Of a DNA stretch of 64,000 nt, positions 53,564-62,048 are shown one piece after another. The stretch's first letter is position 1, and each line of letters starts with the position of its first letter. The notes below the pieces were generated by a model, which saw only the letters and a program-made list of their open reading frames with translations, was not told the origin of the DNA and searched no databases. Both the position numbers and the translations under genes were made by a program. This DNA is from Halomonas maura (GTDB lineage Bacteria > Pseudomonadota > Gammaproteobacteria > Pseudomonadales > Halomonadaceae), in NCBI RefSeq assembly GCF_030409305.1, contig NZ_JAUFPQ010000013.1, forward strand, positions 124,001 through 188,000, in the 5' to 3' direction.

Positions 53564-54949
53564 CTAGACGGTGCGCGAGTGGCGCCCCTCACTGCGGGCC
53601 AGGTAGGCATCGAAGGCCATGGCGACGTTGCGCATCATCAGGCGCCCGGCGGGCAGCACCTCGATGGCCTCGGCGGTGATGGCGATCAGGCCATCCCCGC
53701 GCATCTCGGCCAGTGCGTCCAGGGCCTCGGCGAAGTAGCGCCGGAAGACGATGCCGTGGGCGGCCTCGGTGGCGGCGATGTCGATCCGCCCGTGGCACAT
53801 CAGGGCGTTGATCACCTCGCGGCGCAGCCGGTCGTCGTCGCTGAGCCGATAGCCGCGCATCACCGGCAGCCGCCCCGCCGCGAGGCGCGCCTGATACTGG
53901 GCGGTCTCCTTGACGTTCTGGCTGTAGCTGTCGCCCACCTTGCCGATTGCGGTATTCCCCAGGCCGATCAGGTCGCAGTCGGCGTGGGTGGAATAGCCCT
54001 GGAAGTTGCGCTGCAGGGTCCCGTTGTCCCGGGCCAGCGAGAGCTCGTCCTCGGGCAGCGCGAAGTGGTCCATGCCGATATAGACGTAGCCGGTACCGGT
54101 GAGGCGGCGGATGATCAGCTCCAGCAGCTCGAGCTTGCGCTCCGGCGGCGGCATGTCCTCGGGCCGGATCAACCGCTGGGCCTTGAACAGCTCCGGCAGG
54201 TGAGCATAGCTGTAGGCGGCGATGCGATCCGGACGCAGGGCGATGATCTTGTCCAGGGTGGCGTCGAAGCTCGCCACCGTCTGCAGCGGCAGGCCATAGA
54301 TCAGGTCGACGCTCACCGACTGGAACCCCGCGCCGCGGGCCGCCTCGACCAGGCCGACCACCTGGGCCTCGCTCTGCACCCGGTTCACTGCCCGCTGAAC
54401 GTCGGGGTCGAAGTCCTGCACGCCAAGGCTCAGGCGATTGAAGCCCAGGGCACGGAGTTCATGGATCTGCGTCGGCGTCACGGTGCGCGGGTCCACCTCC
54501 AGGGAGAACTCCCGGGCCGCGGGGGGCGCGAAGTGGAAGGCCTCGTCGAGGGCCGTCATCAGCTCGCCGAGCTGGTCGTTGCTCAGGTACGTCGGGGTGC
54601 CGCCCCCCAGGTGCAGCTGGGTCATGCGCCGTGACTCGTCGAACAGCGTCCCCTGCAGGGCGATCTCGCGCTTGAGCCAGGTCAGGTAGCTGGCGGCCCG
54701 CTCACGGTTGTGGGTGATGATCTTGTTGCAGGCACAGTAGTAGCAGAGGCTCTCGCAGAAGGGGATGTGCACATACACCGACAGCGGCTTGGGCTCGGCG
54801 AGCCGGTTGCTGCGCTCGGCGGCGGCGCGATAGTCGTCCTCGGCGAAGGCCGCCTGGAACTGCGGCGCCGTGGGATAGGAGGTGTAGCGCGGTCCCGGCC
54901 GGTCGTACTTCTCGACCAGGGAGCGGTGGAAGGGCAGCGTGTCGTGCAT
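53564..54949 (-). CDS. hemN: Oxygen-independent coproporphyrinogen III dehydrogenase
   Basis: A 461-residue radical SAM enzyme of heme synthesis that replaces the O2-requiring HemF under anoxia. The cluster motif C65-ESLC69-YYC72 is preceded by YVHIPF, and LHLGGGTPTYLS and a C-terminal HemN domain follow. The start at 54949 gives the normal MHDTLPF N-terminus; upstream in-frame starts lie in the promoter. It supplies heme for the cytochromes and nitrate/NO reductases. An FNR/Dnr-like box lies about 110 bp upstream. Confidence 0.95.
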   Translation of the reverse strand: MHDTLPFHRSLVEKYDRPGPRYTSYPTAPQFQAAFAEDDYRAAAERSNRLAEPKPLSVYVHIPFCESLCYYCACNKIITHNRERAASYLTWLKREIALQGTLFDESRRMTQLHLGGGTPTYLSNDQLGELMTALDEAFHFAPPAAREFSLEVDPRTVTPTQIHELRALGFNRLSLGVQDFDPDVQRAVNRVQSEAQVVGLVEAARGAGFQSVSVDLIYGLPLQTVASFDATLDKIIALRPDRIAAYSYAHLPELFKAQRLIRPEDMPPPERKLELLELIIRRLTGTGYVYIGMDHFALPEDELSLARDNGTLQRNFQGYSTHADCDLIGLGNTAIGKVGDSYSQNVKETAQYQARLAAGRLPVMRGYRLSDDDRLRREVINALMCHGRIDIAATEAAHGIVFRRYFAEALDALAEMRGDGLIAITAEAIEVLPAGRLMMRNVAMAFDAYLARSEGRHSRTV

Positions 54950-55051
54950 GGTCGTTCGATGCCTCGGGAAAGCCTGGGCGGCCGGATCACCGCCGGATGG
55001 CGGCCAGTATGCCACCGGTGCCGACGGGCGTCGGTACCCTTCACGAGGTAG

Positions 55052-55065
55052 CTGACCCAGGTCAA
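55052..55065 (-). promoter_or_regulatory. FNR/Dnr box between hemN and nsrR
   Basis: CTGAC-CCAG-GTCAA (minus strand TTGAC-CTGG-GTCAG) matches seven of ten consensus positions, about 110 bp before hemN. For nsrR, 193 bp away on the other side, a TATAAT-like element is seen at 55116-55121. The 308-bp gap 54950-55257 contains no gene. Confidence 0.65.
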
Positions 55066-55257
55066 TTGGAGGTAGTTGGCCCAGCGGCGACGCACGCCCG
55101 CCGAATAGAAGCATCTATAATGTCTCTTACAAGCCCCTCCCCCTCGGCGAGCCCTGGCAACCCGAGGGCGTTGACGCCGCCACGATGGTAAAGTTGGCGG
55201 CAACCATTTCGATTCACTCGCCGGGCCCGCCTCGTCGGCCGTCGACCGGGAAGCCAC

Positions 55258-55734
55258 ATGCACCTGACCCGCTATACCGACTATTCGCTACGCGTACTGA
55301 TCTACCTCGCCGTCAAGGGCGAGGAGCGCTCGACCATCACCGAGATCGCCGATCGCTTCGCCATCTCCCGCAACCACCTGATGAAGGTGGTCCAGGAGCT
55401 GAATCATCGCGGCTATATCACGGCCATTCGCGGCAAGCATGGCGGGCTGCTGCTGAAGCGGGCGCCGGAGTCCATCACCCTGGGTGAGCTGGTGCGCGAC
55501 ACCGAGCGTGACCTCGGCCTGGTGGAGTGCTTCGGCGACGACAACGAGTGCGTGATCACCCCGTCCTGCCGGCTCAAGCCGATCCTCGCCGAGGCCCTGG
55601 GGGCCTTCCTCGCCGTGCTGGATCGCTACACCCTGGCCGACATGCTGGGCCCCCAGCGCGGCGGGTTGATCCAGCTGCTGCAGATCGAGGATCCGGCCCC
55701 GCCGGCCGCTCAGGCCCTTGACGCTAGCACATAG
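55258..55734 (+). CDS. nsrR: NsrR, Rrf2-family NO-sensing repressor
   Basis: A 158-residue Rrf2-family regulator with an N-terminal winged helix and three cluster cysteines, C91, C98 and C104 (ECFGDDNEC then PSC), plus Asp8 in the TDY motif. This matches the NsrR [4Fe-4S] ligand set rather than IscR. NO destroys the cluster and relieves repression. Candidate targets here are norC (strong palindrome at 31339) and hmp (weaker site). Its last 25 bp overlap the converging sensor kinase gene. Confidence 0.9.
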   Translation: MHLTRYTDYSLRVLIYLAVKGEERSTITEIADRFAISRNHLMKVVQELNHRGYITAIRGKHGGLLLKRAPESITLGELVRDTERDLGLVECFGDDNECVITPSCRLKPILAEALGAFLAVLDRYTLADMLGPQRGGLIQLLQIEDPAPPAAQALDAST

Positions 55735-57203
55735 GGCAACACCAGGCTGACCCGGGTGCCCACGCCCTGGCGGCTGTCGATGGCCAGGGTGGTGCCGTGG
55801 CGCTCGCAGATCTCGCGCACGATGGACAGCCCCAGCCCCGAGCCCTCGCCCCGCGCCGGACTGCCCCGGGTGCGATAGAAGCGCTGGGTCACCAGCGGCA
55901 CCTCCTCGGCGGCGATGCCGATCCCGCTGTCGACCACCGCCAGCCTCTCGCCCTCGGCCAGCGCCTCGAGCTCGAGCCGCACCCGCCCCCCGGCAGGCGT
56001 CGCATGCAGGGCGTTCTCCACCAGGTTCGACAGGGCGCGATCGATCAGGCCGAGATCGGCCTCGACCCAGGGCAGCGAGGGCTCCCCGATCACCTCGAGG
56101 ATGACCCCCGACTGGCGGGCCTGGTGCTGGAACTTGCCGACGATGTCGTGGGCGAGCTCCGCCAGCGAGAACGGCTCGCACTGCAGCGGCCGGTCGTAGG
56201 CATCGAGCCGGGCCTGGGTCGACAGCTGCTGGGCCAGTCGCGTCAGGCGGTCGGCGTTGTCGAGGATCGCGCCCAGCGCCCGTCGCCGCTCCCCGGGGGA
56301 CGCCTCCTCGTGCTCCAGCAGCTGCTCGGCATAGCCGCGCAGCGAGGTCAGCGGGGTGCGAAAGTCATGGGACAGGTTGGCGACCAGCTCGCGGCGCTGG
56401 CGATCGGTCTCGCGCAGGGCCTCGAGCTGGGCCTCGATGGTCCCCGCCATGTCGTTGAAGGCCCCCGCCAGGCGACCGATCTCGTCGTCACGGGGCACGG
56501 CGACGCGCTCGCCGTAGTCGCCCTCGGCGAAGCGCTGCACCGCCGTGGTCAGCTGCGAGAAGCGCCGCGTCAGCAGGGCGAACCAGACCAGGCCGAAGAC
56601 GCCGGAGATCAGCAGCGCCAGCAGGCCGGCGGCGACCAGGGTGCGGGTGATCGAGCTGGTGCGCAGCATGGCGACCATCGAGGCGTGGCTGGCACTGTTC
56701 AGGTCGGCATAGAGGTAGCCGGGCCGCCGGGCCTCGCCATGGGTGATCCGCGCCACGGAGAAGACCCCGGGCCGCCCGCCGCAGGGCGAGGCGGCCAGCA
56801 CCGGCAACATGGGGTCCTCGCCGAGCAGGGCCTCCAGGGCGCCGCGATCCACCCGGCGTCCCTGGCCGCAGCCCGAGGCGGTGAAGTCGGCGATCACCGC
56901 TCCCCGGGCATCGAGCACGTACAGCGACAGCGAGGGATTGATCGAGGCGATGTGCCGGGCGATCTCCCGGGCGGCGTCACTGTCGGCACCGGCCTGCAGC
57001 CCCGGGCGCATGACGCGGGCGAGGTCGTCGGCCAGGTCGATCGCCTGGCGCTGCTGGAGCTCGCGCCCCAGCTGGTCGAACTGGCTGATGGCGATCCAGG
57101 CGGCGGCCACCGACAGCAGCAGCAGGCTGGTCAGGTAGACCACGGCGATGCGCGCATAGAGGCTGCGCCCCAGGCGTCCGACCCGCCACAGCAGGGCGCT
57201 CAT
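55710..57203 (-). CDS. Sensor histidine kinase with two periplasmic cysteines
   Basis: A 497-residue membrane kinase: TM1 (about 18-40), a periplasmic domain (about 41-165), TM2 (about 180-205), HAMP, HisKA with His279 (LSHDFRTPL), and HATPase_c with DSGIGI and GSGLGLSIV. The periplasmic domain contains cysteines in ASGCGQG and ASPCGGRPG that could form a disulfide or bind metal. The signal is unknown. Encoded after its response regulator (ATGA overlap); the divergent side encodes envelope redox proteins. Confidence 0.9.
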   Translation of the reverse strand: MSALLWRVGRLGRSLYARIAVVYLTSLLLLSVAAAWIAISQFDQLGRELQQRQAIDLADDLARVMRPGLQAGADSDAAREIARHIASINPSLSLYVLDARGAVIADFTASGCGQGRRVDRGALEALLGEDPMLPVLAASPCGGRPGVFSVARITHGEARRPGYLYADLNSASHASMVAMLRTSSITRTLVAAGLLALLISGVFGLVWFALLTRRFSQLTTAVQRFAEGDYGERVAVPRDDEIGRLAGAFNDMAGTIEAQLEALRETDRQRRELVANLSHDFRTPLTSLRGYAEQLLEHEEASPGERRRALGAILDNADRLTRLAQQLSTQARLDAYDRPLQCEPFSLAELAHDIVGKFQHQARQSGVILEVIGEPSLPWVEADLGLIDRALSNLVENALHATPAGGRVRLELEALAEGERLAVVDSGIGIAAEEVPLVTQRFYRTRGSPARGEGSGLGLSIVREICERHGTTLAIDSRQGVGTRVSLVLPYVLASRA

Positions 57204-57937
57204 GCCTCGCCGTCCTCCGCCGCCGGGTCGACGAAGCGATAGCCCACTCCCCAGACGGTCTGGATGAAGCGCGGCCGCGCCGGGTCGACCTCGATCTTCT
57301 TGCGCAGGCGGTTGATATGGGTGTTCACGGTATGGTCATAGCCGTCGAATTCCTCGCCCCAGACCCGATCCAGCAGCTCGCCGCGGGTGAAGCCATGCCC
57401 GGGGTGGCGGGCGAACAGCGACAGCAGCGCGAACTCCTTGCCGGTGAGCTGCACCGGCTGGCCGTCGAGGGTGACCCGATGCTGGTCGGCATCGATGACC
57501 AGCGGGCCGCAGACCAGCGGCGGGGTCTCGGCGATGGCGTCCTCGCCCTCCGCCTGGCGCTGCCCCCGGCGCAGCAGGGCCTGGACCCGGGCCATCAGGA
57601 TCGGCATGTGGAAGGGCTTGGTGACGTAGTCGTCGGCCCCGAGCTCGAGCCCCTCCACCACATCGCGGATCGCGGCCTTGGCGGTCACCATCAGCACGGG
57701 CGTGCGACTGTCGCGCCGCCGCAGCCGGCGGCACACCTCCAGGCCGTCGATCCCCGGCAGCATCAGGTCGAGCATCACCAGGTCATAGGCGCTGCCCGGT
57801 GCCGCCTCCTCCAGGGCCGCCATGGCCGCCTCGCCGTCGGTGACCCAGTCACAGCGCTGGCCGGCCTCGACCAGCCGCTCGCGGAGCAGCTTGCCGATCT
57901 CGGGATTGTCCTCGACGCAGAGGATCCGGTAGGGCAT
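57200..57937 (-). CDS. OmpR-family response regulator
   Basis: A 245-residue regulator with a receiver domain (acidic ED at 9-10, phosphoacceptor Asp57 in MLDLMLPGIDG, Lys in VTKPF) and a C-terminal OmpR/PhoB winged helix (about 140-235). The start at 57937 gives the MPYRILCVEDN beginning. Probably binds the TTCGTGATGA direct repeats at 58024-58044 in the divergent promoter, controlling both itself and the redox genes at 58125-60116. Confidence 0.9.
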   Translation of the reverse strand: MPYRILCVEDNPEIGKLLRERLVEAGQRCDWVTDGEAAMAALEEAAPGSAYDLVMLDLMLPGIDGLEVCRRLRRRDSRTPVLMVTAKAAIRDVVEGLELGADDYVTKPFHMPILMARVQALLRRGQRQAEGEDAIAETPPLVCGPLVIDADQHRVTLDGQPVQLTGKEFALLSLFARHPGHGFTRGELLDRVWGEEFDGYDHTVNTHINRLRKKIEVDPARPRFIQTVWGVGYRFVDPAAEDGEA

Positions 57938-57994
57938 GGGACGGGCTCCGAGGTGGGGTTCGGTCTCTACTCTAGAGCCCTCCGCCGCTGGCTG

Positions 57995-58044
57995 CATCAC
58001 GAAACCCTCACGCCGGCCCCCGGTTCGTGATGATTTCGTGATGA
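57995..58044. promoter_or_regulatory. Candidate operator of the two-component system
   Basis: TTCGTGATGA occurs twice as direct repeats (58024-58033 and 58035-58044) with an 11-bp period, and once in inverse form (CATCACGAA, 57995-58003). Direct repeats with one helical-turn spacing are typical for OmpR-family regulators. They lie between the divergent regulator gene and the gene at 58125. Confidence 0.65.
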
Positions 58045-58124
58045 ATCGCCCCGGGGGGCTGGCTAGCGTGACAGGTGCCGACACGGCATGTCGCCGGCGG
58101 CCCGACCATCACCGGAGGTGCGAG

Positions 58125-58418
58125 ATGTTCAAGCCGACCCACCCCAGGACCACCCTGTTCGCCATCCTGTTCGGGGCCCTGCTGCTGCCGACCGCTGCCC
58201 TGGCGGACCACCATGAGGACGCCATGCAGGAGGGCGGCAGCATGGAGCAGGATGCCATGTCCGGCGAGGCCATGGGCGAGGAAGACGCCATGAGCGGCGA
58301 CGACGCCATGAGCGGTGACGACGCCATGAGCGGTGACGACGCCATGAAGTCGGAAGGCAACGACGAGATGATGCTGGAAGACGAGGAATCGATGATGGAG
58401 GACGACAGCGAGATGTGA
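58125..58418 (+). CDS. Small secreted Met/Asp/Glu-rich repeat protein (MXKDX-like)
   Basis: A 97-residue protein with a clear signal peptide (about 1-27, ending ALADHHE). The mature part is almost entirely M, D, E, S, G and A, with DAMSGD repeated three times and a partial fourth copy. It resembles the pentapeptide MXKDX family of small exported proteins, but with acidic instead of basic repeats. Metal binding through Met, Asp and His is plausible but not shown. Start after CGGAGGTGCGAG. First gene of the divergent operon. Confidence 0.8.
   Translation: MFKPTHPRTTLFAILFGALLLPTAALADHHEDAMQEGGSMEQDAMSGEAMGEEDAMSGDDAMSGDDAMSGDDAMKSEGNDEMMLEDEESMMEDDSEM
58284..58349 (+). repeat. 18-bp tandem repeat inside the small acidic protein gene
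   Basis: Unit GACGCCATGAGCGGTGAC occurs at 58284-58301 (one base different), 58302-58319 and 58320-58337, with a partial copy at 58338-58349. It encodes DAMSGD repeats. Near-identical units imply recent slippage. Confidence 0.9.
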
Positions 58419-58504
58419 TGCTCGCCGCCGCATGACCGGACGGATGACGTTCCGGCCGGTCATGTCTTCCCGCTCCGCCTCGCCTCTTCGAGAGGGCCCA
58501 CCCC

Positions 58505-59362
58505 ATGCGACTCCTCGGCGCCACACGCCATGCTCCCCGGCCGACGGTGATCAAGCGGCACTCGACGTTCACCCGGCTGTGGCACTGGATCAACGCCATC
58601 TGCCTGGCGATCCTGCTGATGAGCGGCCTGCAGATCTTCAATGCCCATCCGGCCCTGTACTGGGGCAAGGATTCCACCTTCGACGCCCCGGCGCTGTCGA
58701 TCGGCGCCGAGCGGGCCGATGACGGCGCCCTGCGCGGGATCACCCGCATCGGCGGATACCGCTTCGACACCACCGGCGTGCTGGGCGTCTCGGGACCGCG
58801 CGCCGATCGCCAGCGGCGTGCCTTCCCCGCCTGGGCGACGCTGCCCGGCCCGCGCTGGCTGGCCATGGGCCGGCAGTGGCACTTCCTCGCCGGCTGGGTC
58901 TTCGCGCCCCTGCTCGTGGCCTACCTGGTCTACCTGGTGGCCAGCGGCCAGCTGCGACGGCGCCTGCTGCCACGCCGCGACGAATGGCCACGCCTCGGCC
59001 ACACCCTGGTCGAGCACCTGCGGCTGCGCTTCCCGCGGGGCGAGGAGGCGCGCCACTACAACCTGCTGCAGAAGCTGGCCTACCTGCTGGTGCTGTTCGT
59101 CGTCGCCCCGCTGGTGGTGCTCACCGGCCTGACCATGTCGCCGACCATGGATGCCGCCTGGCCCTGGCTGCTGGACGTCTTCGGGGGCCGGCAGAGCGCC
59201 CGCACCCTGCACTTCCTGGCCGCCGCCGCCCTGCTGGCCTTCTTCGTGGTGCATCTGCTGCTGGTGCTGGTCTCCGGCGTCGGCAACAACCTGCGCTCGA
59301 TGATCACCGGGCGCTATGCCCTCCCCCCGGAAGAGGAGACGCGCGATGACGCATCCCACTGA
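58505..59362 (+). CDS. Membrane b-type cytochrome (thiosulfate reductase/hydrogenase cytochrome b-like)
   Basis: A 285-residue membrane protein with four predicted TM helices and the histidines of di-heme b cytochromes: RHSTFTRLWHWIN (about 18-30), QWHFLAGWVF (about 124) and HFLAAAALLAFFVVHLL (about 240-256). It is expected to link the quinone pool to the periplasmic molybdoprotein encoded next, whose start overlaps its last 17 bp. Comparable to MsrQ in MsrPQ by role, but of a different cytochrome family. Confidence 0.85.
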   Translation: MRLLGATRHAPRPTVIKRHSTFTRLWHWINAICLAILLMSGLQIFNAHPALYWGKDSTFDAPALSIGAERADDGALRGITRIGGYRFDTTGVLGVSGPRADRQRRAFPAWATLPGPRWLAMGRQWHFLAGWVFAPLLVAYLVYLVASGQLRRRLLPRRDEWPRLGHTLVEHLRLRFPRGEEARHYNLLQKLAYLLVLFVVAPLVVLTGLTMSPTMDAAWPWLLDVFGGRQSARTLHFLAAAALLAFFVVHLLLVLVSGVGNNLRSMITGRYALPPEEETRDDASH

Positions 59363-60116
59363 TCCCGGCCGCCGACGCTTCCTGACCCGCGGCCTGCTGG
59401 CCGGCGGCACCCTGATGCTGGCCGGCTGCGACCGGCTCTCGCGCAGCGACGCCATGCAGCGCCTGTTCGCCGCCAGCGAGGGCCTGACCCAGCGGGCCCA
59501 CCGGCTGCTGGCCTCCCGGGAGGCGCTGGCCCGGGAATACGCCCCCGAGGACATCGCCCCGAGCTTTCGCGCCAACGGCACGACCATGCCCCGGGAGATC
59601 GACTACCTGCGCCTGGCGGCCGACGACTTCCACGACTGGCGCCTCGAGGTCGATGGCCTGGTCGAGCGGCCCGGTGCCTTTTCCCTTGCCGAGCTGCGGG
59701 CGCTGCCGGCGCGCACCCAGATCACCCGCCACGACTGCGTGGAGGGCTGGAGCTGCATCGGCGAGTGGACCGGGGTGGTGCTCGGCGAGCTGCTGGACCG
59801 GGTCGGGGTCCGCGACGAGGCGCGCTTCGTGGTCTTCCACTGTGCCGATCGCTACCGGGGGGGCGACCGCTACTACGAGAGCCTCGACCTGCGCGAGGCC
59901 TACCATCCCCAGACCCTGCTGGCCTACGGCCTCAACGGCGACGACCTGCCCATCGCCAACGGCGCGCCGCTGCGCCTGCGCGCCGAACGCCAGCTGGGCT
60001 ACAAGATGGCCAAGTACGTGATGCGCCTGGAGCTGGTGTCGAGCTTCGCGCACCTCGGCCGTGGCCGGGGCGGCTACTGGGAGGATCGCGGCTACCGTTG
60101 GTGGGCGGGAATCTGA
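59346..60116 (+). CDS. Tat-exported sulfite-oxidase-family molybdoprotein
   Basis: A 256-residue member of the sulfite oxidase/MsrP fold. It has a twin-arginine motif RRRFLT (9-14) followed by a lipobox-like LMLAGC (Cys28), so it may be a Tat-exported lipoprotein. The molybdenum-ligand cysteine is C131 in HDCVEGWS. The substrate is unknown: sulfite, methionine sulfoxide or another oxyanion is possible. It depends on molybdopterin, made in part by moaB/moeA at 7-8.8 kb. Confidence 0.87.
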   Translation: MTHPTDPGRRRFLTRGLLAGGTLMLAGCDRLSRSDAMQRLFAASEGLTQRAHRLLASREALAREYAPEDIAPSFRANGTTMPREIDYLRLAADDFHDWRLEVDGLVERPGAFSLAELRALPARTQITRHDCVEGWSCIGEWTGVVLGELLDRVGVRDEARFVVFHCADRYRGGDRYYESLDLREAYHPQTLLAYGLNGDDLPIANGAPLRLRAERQLGYKMAKYVMRLELVSSFAHLGRGRGGYWEDRGYRWWAGI

Positions 60117-60155
60117 ATCGACGGGCCGAGTCGCTGCCGGGTGTCTAGCCTGTAG

Positions 60156-60169
60156 ATGACCCACATCAA
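60156..60169 (+). promoter_or_regulatory. FNR/Dnr box before the cytochrome c gene
   Basis: ATGAC-CCAC-ATCAA, eight of ten consensus positions, centred about 111 bp before the start at 60274. It separates this gene's control from the preceding molybdoprotein operon. Confidence 0.62.
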
Positions 60170-60273
60170 GCTCCCGGCAGCGGGACGCTGGCATGATGGC
60201 GTCATCCGCCTGGTGCGGCGCCGCCGTTACCGGGCTCGGTTCAGCACAAAAAGATGCATCCAGGAGGTGTGTT

Positions 60274-60591
60274 ATGAGAAGGCTCGCTACCGTGGCACTG
60301 ATCGGCGTCAGCGCCCTGGCCGTCGACGCCCTGGCCGCCGGTGACCCCGCCGCCGGCGAAGGCAAGGTCGCCGCCTGTGCCGCCTGTCACGGCACCGATG
60401 GCATGGGCACCGCGCCCATCTACCCGAACCTGGCCGGCCAGTCCGCCGCCTATCTCGAGAGCGCCCTCAAGGCCTATCGTGCCGGCGAACGCGGTGGGGG
60501 CATGTCCGCCATCATGGCGCCCCAGGCCCAGTCGCTGTCCGACCAGGACATCGCCGACATCGCCGCCTACTACGCCAGCCTCAATCCCTGA
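60274..60591 (+). CDS. Periplasmic monoheme cytochrome c (c4/c5-like)
   Basis: A 105-residue precursor with a signal peptide ending near DALAA (about 22), C35-AAC38-H39, and a distal methionine in the [16 protein letters not shown] region (about 76-82). Its small size and motif fit half of a cytochrome c4 or a class I c-type electron carrier. With an FNR/Dnr-like box upstream it is a candidate electron donor to NirS or NorC, which would fill the place of the absent nirM (inference). Start at 60274 after AGGAGGTGTGTT. Confidence 0.87.
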   Translation: MRRLATVALIGVSALAVDALAAGDPAAGEGKVAACAACHGTDGMGTAPIYPNLAGQSAAYLESALKAYRAGERGGGMSAIMAPQAQSLSDQDIADIAAYYASLNP

Positions 60592-60667
60592 TCAGCGCGG
60601 CGAGACGGGCGGCACTCGGCGGGACGGATATGCTAGCCTCCCGGGGTCCAGCCCCCCGGGATCCACC

Positions 60668-61219
60668 ATGTCACCGACCGTCCTCCGCCGCCTGCTGCCG
60701 ACCCTCCTGGCCCTGGCCGTCACCGTTCCGGCCCAGGCCGGCCGCTACAACATCGACGCCGTCGAGCACCACGCCGACTGGCACTCGCTGCGACTGACAC
60801 TGGGCGAGGAACGTCACGTCCGGGCCCTCGAGCAGCGCAGCTACAGCGATACCGTGTTCAGCGTCAATGCCAGCCCCGGGGCCTGCGACCGGCCCTGGTG
60901 GGAGATGCGCGTGGAACTGGATGAGGTCCAGGCCGAGAGTGCCACGGTAAACCGGGTGCAGGCGGACCTGCTGGTCGACGAGGACCGCGTGCATACCGGC
61001 CAGGCCGCCTTCATCACCGAACGCGGCAACAGCGGCTTCTACGTGCGCTTCTCGTTCCCCGACAGCGAGGCGCTGCTGGCGGACATGCGAACCGGCGAGA
61101 TCCTGCGCCTGCGCATCCACCGCGCCGAGGGAGACTACTGGTTCCTGGTCTTCAGCCTCGAGGGCGCCGAGGCGGCGCTGGCCCGCATGCAACGCCTGTG
61201 CGGCGACGCCGCCGGCTGA
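60668..61219 (+). CDS. Hypothetical periplasmic protein
   Basis: A 183-residue protein with a signal peptide (about 1-25, AQAG) and no recognised domain. The mature part is predicted mostly beta strand and has two cysteines (GACDRPWW and the C-terminal LCGDAAG) that could form a disulfide. It lies 76 bp after the cytochrome c gene on the same strand, and its end is 19 bp from the converging phnE. Function unknown. Confidence 0.72.
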   Translation: MSPTVLRRLLPTLLALAVTVPAQAGRYNIDAVEHHADWHSLRLTLGEERHVRALEQRSYSDTVFSVNASPGACDRPWWEMRVELDEVQAESATVNRVQADLLVDEDRVHTGQAAFITERGNSGFYVRFSFPDSEALLADMRTGEILRLRIHRAEGDYWFLVFSLEGAEAALARMQRLCGDAAG

Positions 61220-61238
61220 CGTGGCGCGGCTCGCCCTA

Positions 61239-62048
61239 TCAGAGCACCTTGCCGCGCAACATGCCTGTAATCGCCTCGCCGATCAGCACCAGGGTGATGA
61301 TGGCGATCAGGATGGTGGCCACGGTCGGCCAGGCGAAGGTATCGATCGATCCCTGCAGGATGACGCCGATGCCGCCGGCGCCCACCAGCCCCAGCACCGT
61401 GGACTCGCGGATGTTGATGTCCCAGCGCAGGATCACGATGGCGAAGAAGGCCGGCATCACCTGGGGCACCACGGCATAGGCGATCACCTTCAGCTTGGAG
61501 GCGCCGGTGGCCTGCATGGCCTCCACCGGCCGGCGGTCGATCTCCTCGATCGCCTCGCCCATCAGCTTGCCGATGAAGCCGATGGAGCGGCACATGATGG
61601 CCAGGATGCCCGCCAGCACGCCGGGGCCGAAGATGGCCACGAACAGCAAGGCCCAGATGATGGTGTTCACCGAGCGGCTCGACACCAGGATGAAGCGACC
61701 GAGCCACAGGCAGGCCCGGTTGGGCGTGGTGTTCTGGGCGGCGATATAGGCGACCGGCAGGGCCACCAGCACCGTCAGCATGGTCGCCAGGGTGGCGATA
61801 TGCACCGTCTCCAGCATGGCCGAGAGGATCTCGCCCAGGCGACTCGGGTCGGGCGGCCACATCCGCCCGCCCAGGGAGCTGATCTGGTTCGGCGCATCCC
61901 ACACCCAGGGCCAGAAGATGTCGATATCCTGCACCGCCCAGACCACCACCATCAGCGTCGCCAGCAGCACGCCGTAGCGGATCAGCCGTTCCCGGCGGTC
62001 GTAGCGGCGCCAGACCCGCGCCGCCAGGGCGTCGTCCCGCTCTACCAT
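61239..62048 (-). CDS. phnE: Phosphonate ABC transporter permease PhnE (second copy)
   Basis: A 269-residue inner membrane permease with about six TM helices and the ABC permease coupling loop around EAIEEIDRRPVEAMQATGASKLKVIAYAV (about 165-195). Downstream member of phnD-phnC-phnE-phnE. The start at 62048 overlaps the end of the first phnE by 7 bp. The two PhnE proteins probably form a heterodimer. Confidence 0.92.
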   Translation of the reverse strand: MVERDDALAARVWRRYDRRERLIRYGVLLATLMVVVWAVQDIDIFWPWVWDAPNQISSLGGRMWPPDPSRLGEILSAMLETVHIATLATMLTVLVALPVAYIAAQNTTPNRACLWLGRFILVSSRSVNTIIWALLFVAIFGPGVLAGILAIMCRSIGFIGKLMGEAIEEIDRRPVEAMQATGASKLKVIAYAVVPQVMPAFFAIVILRWDINIRESTVLGLVGAGGIGVILQGSIDTFAWPTVATILIAIITLVLIGEAITGMLRGKVL

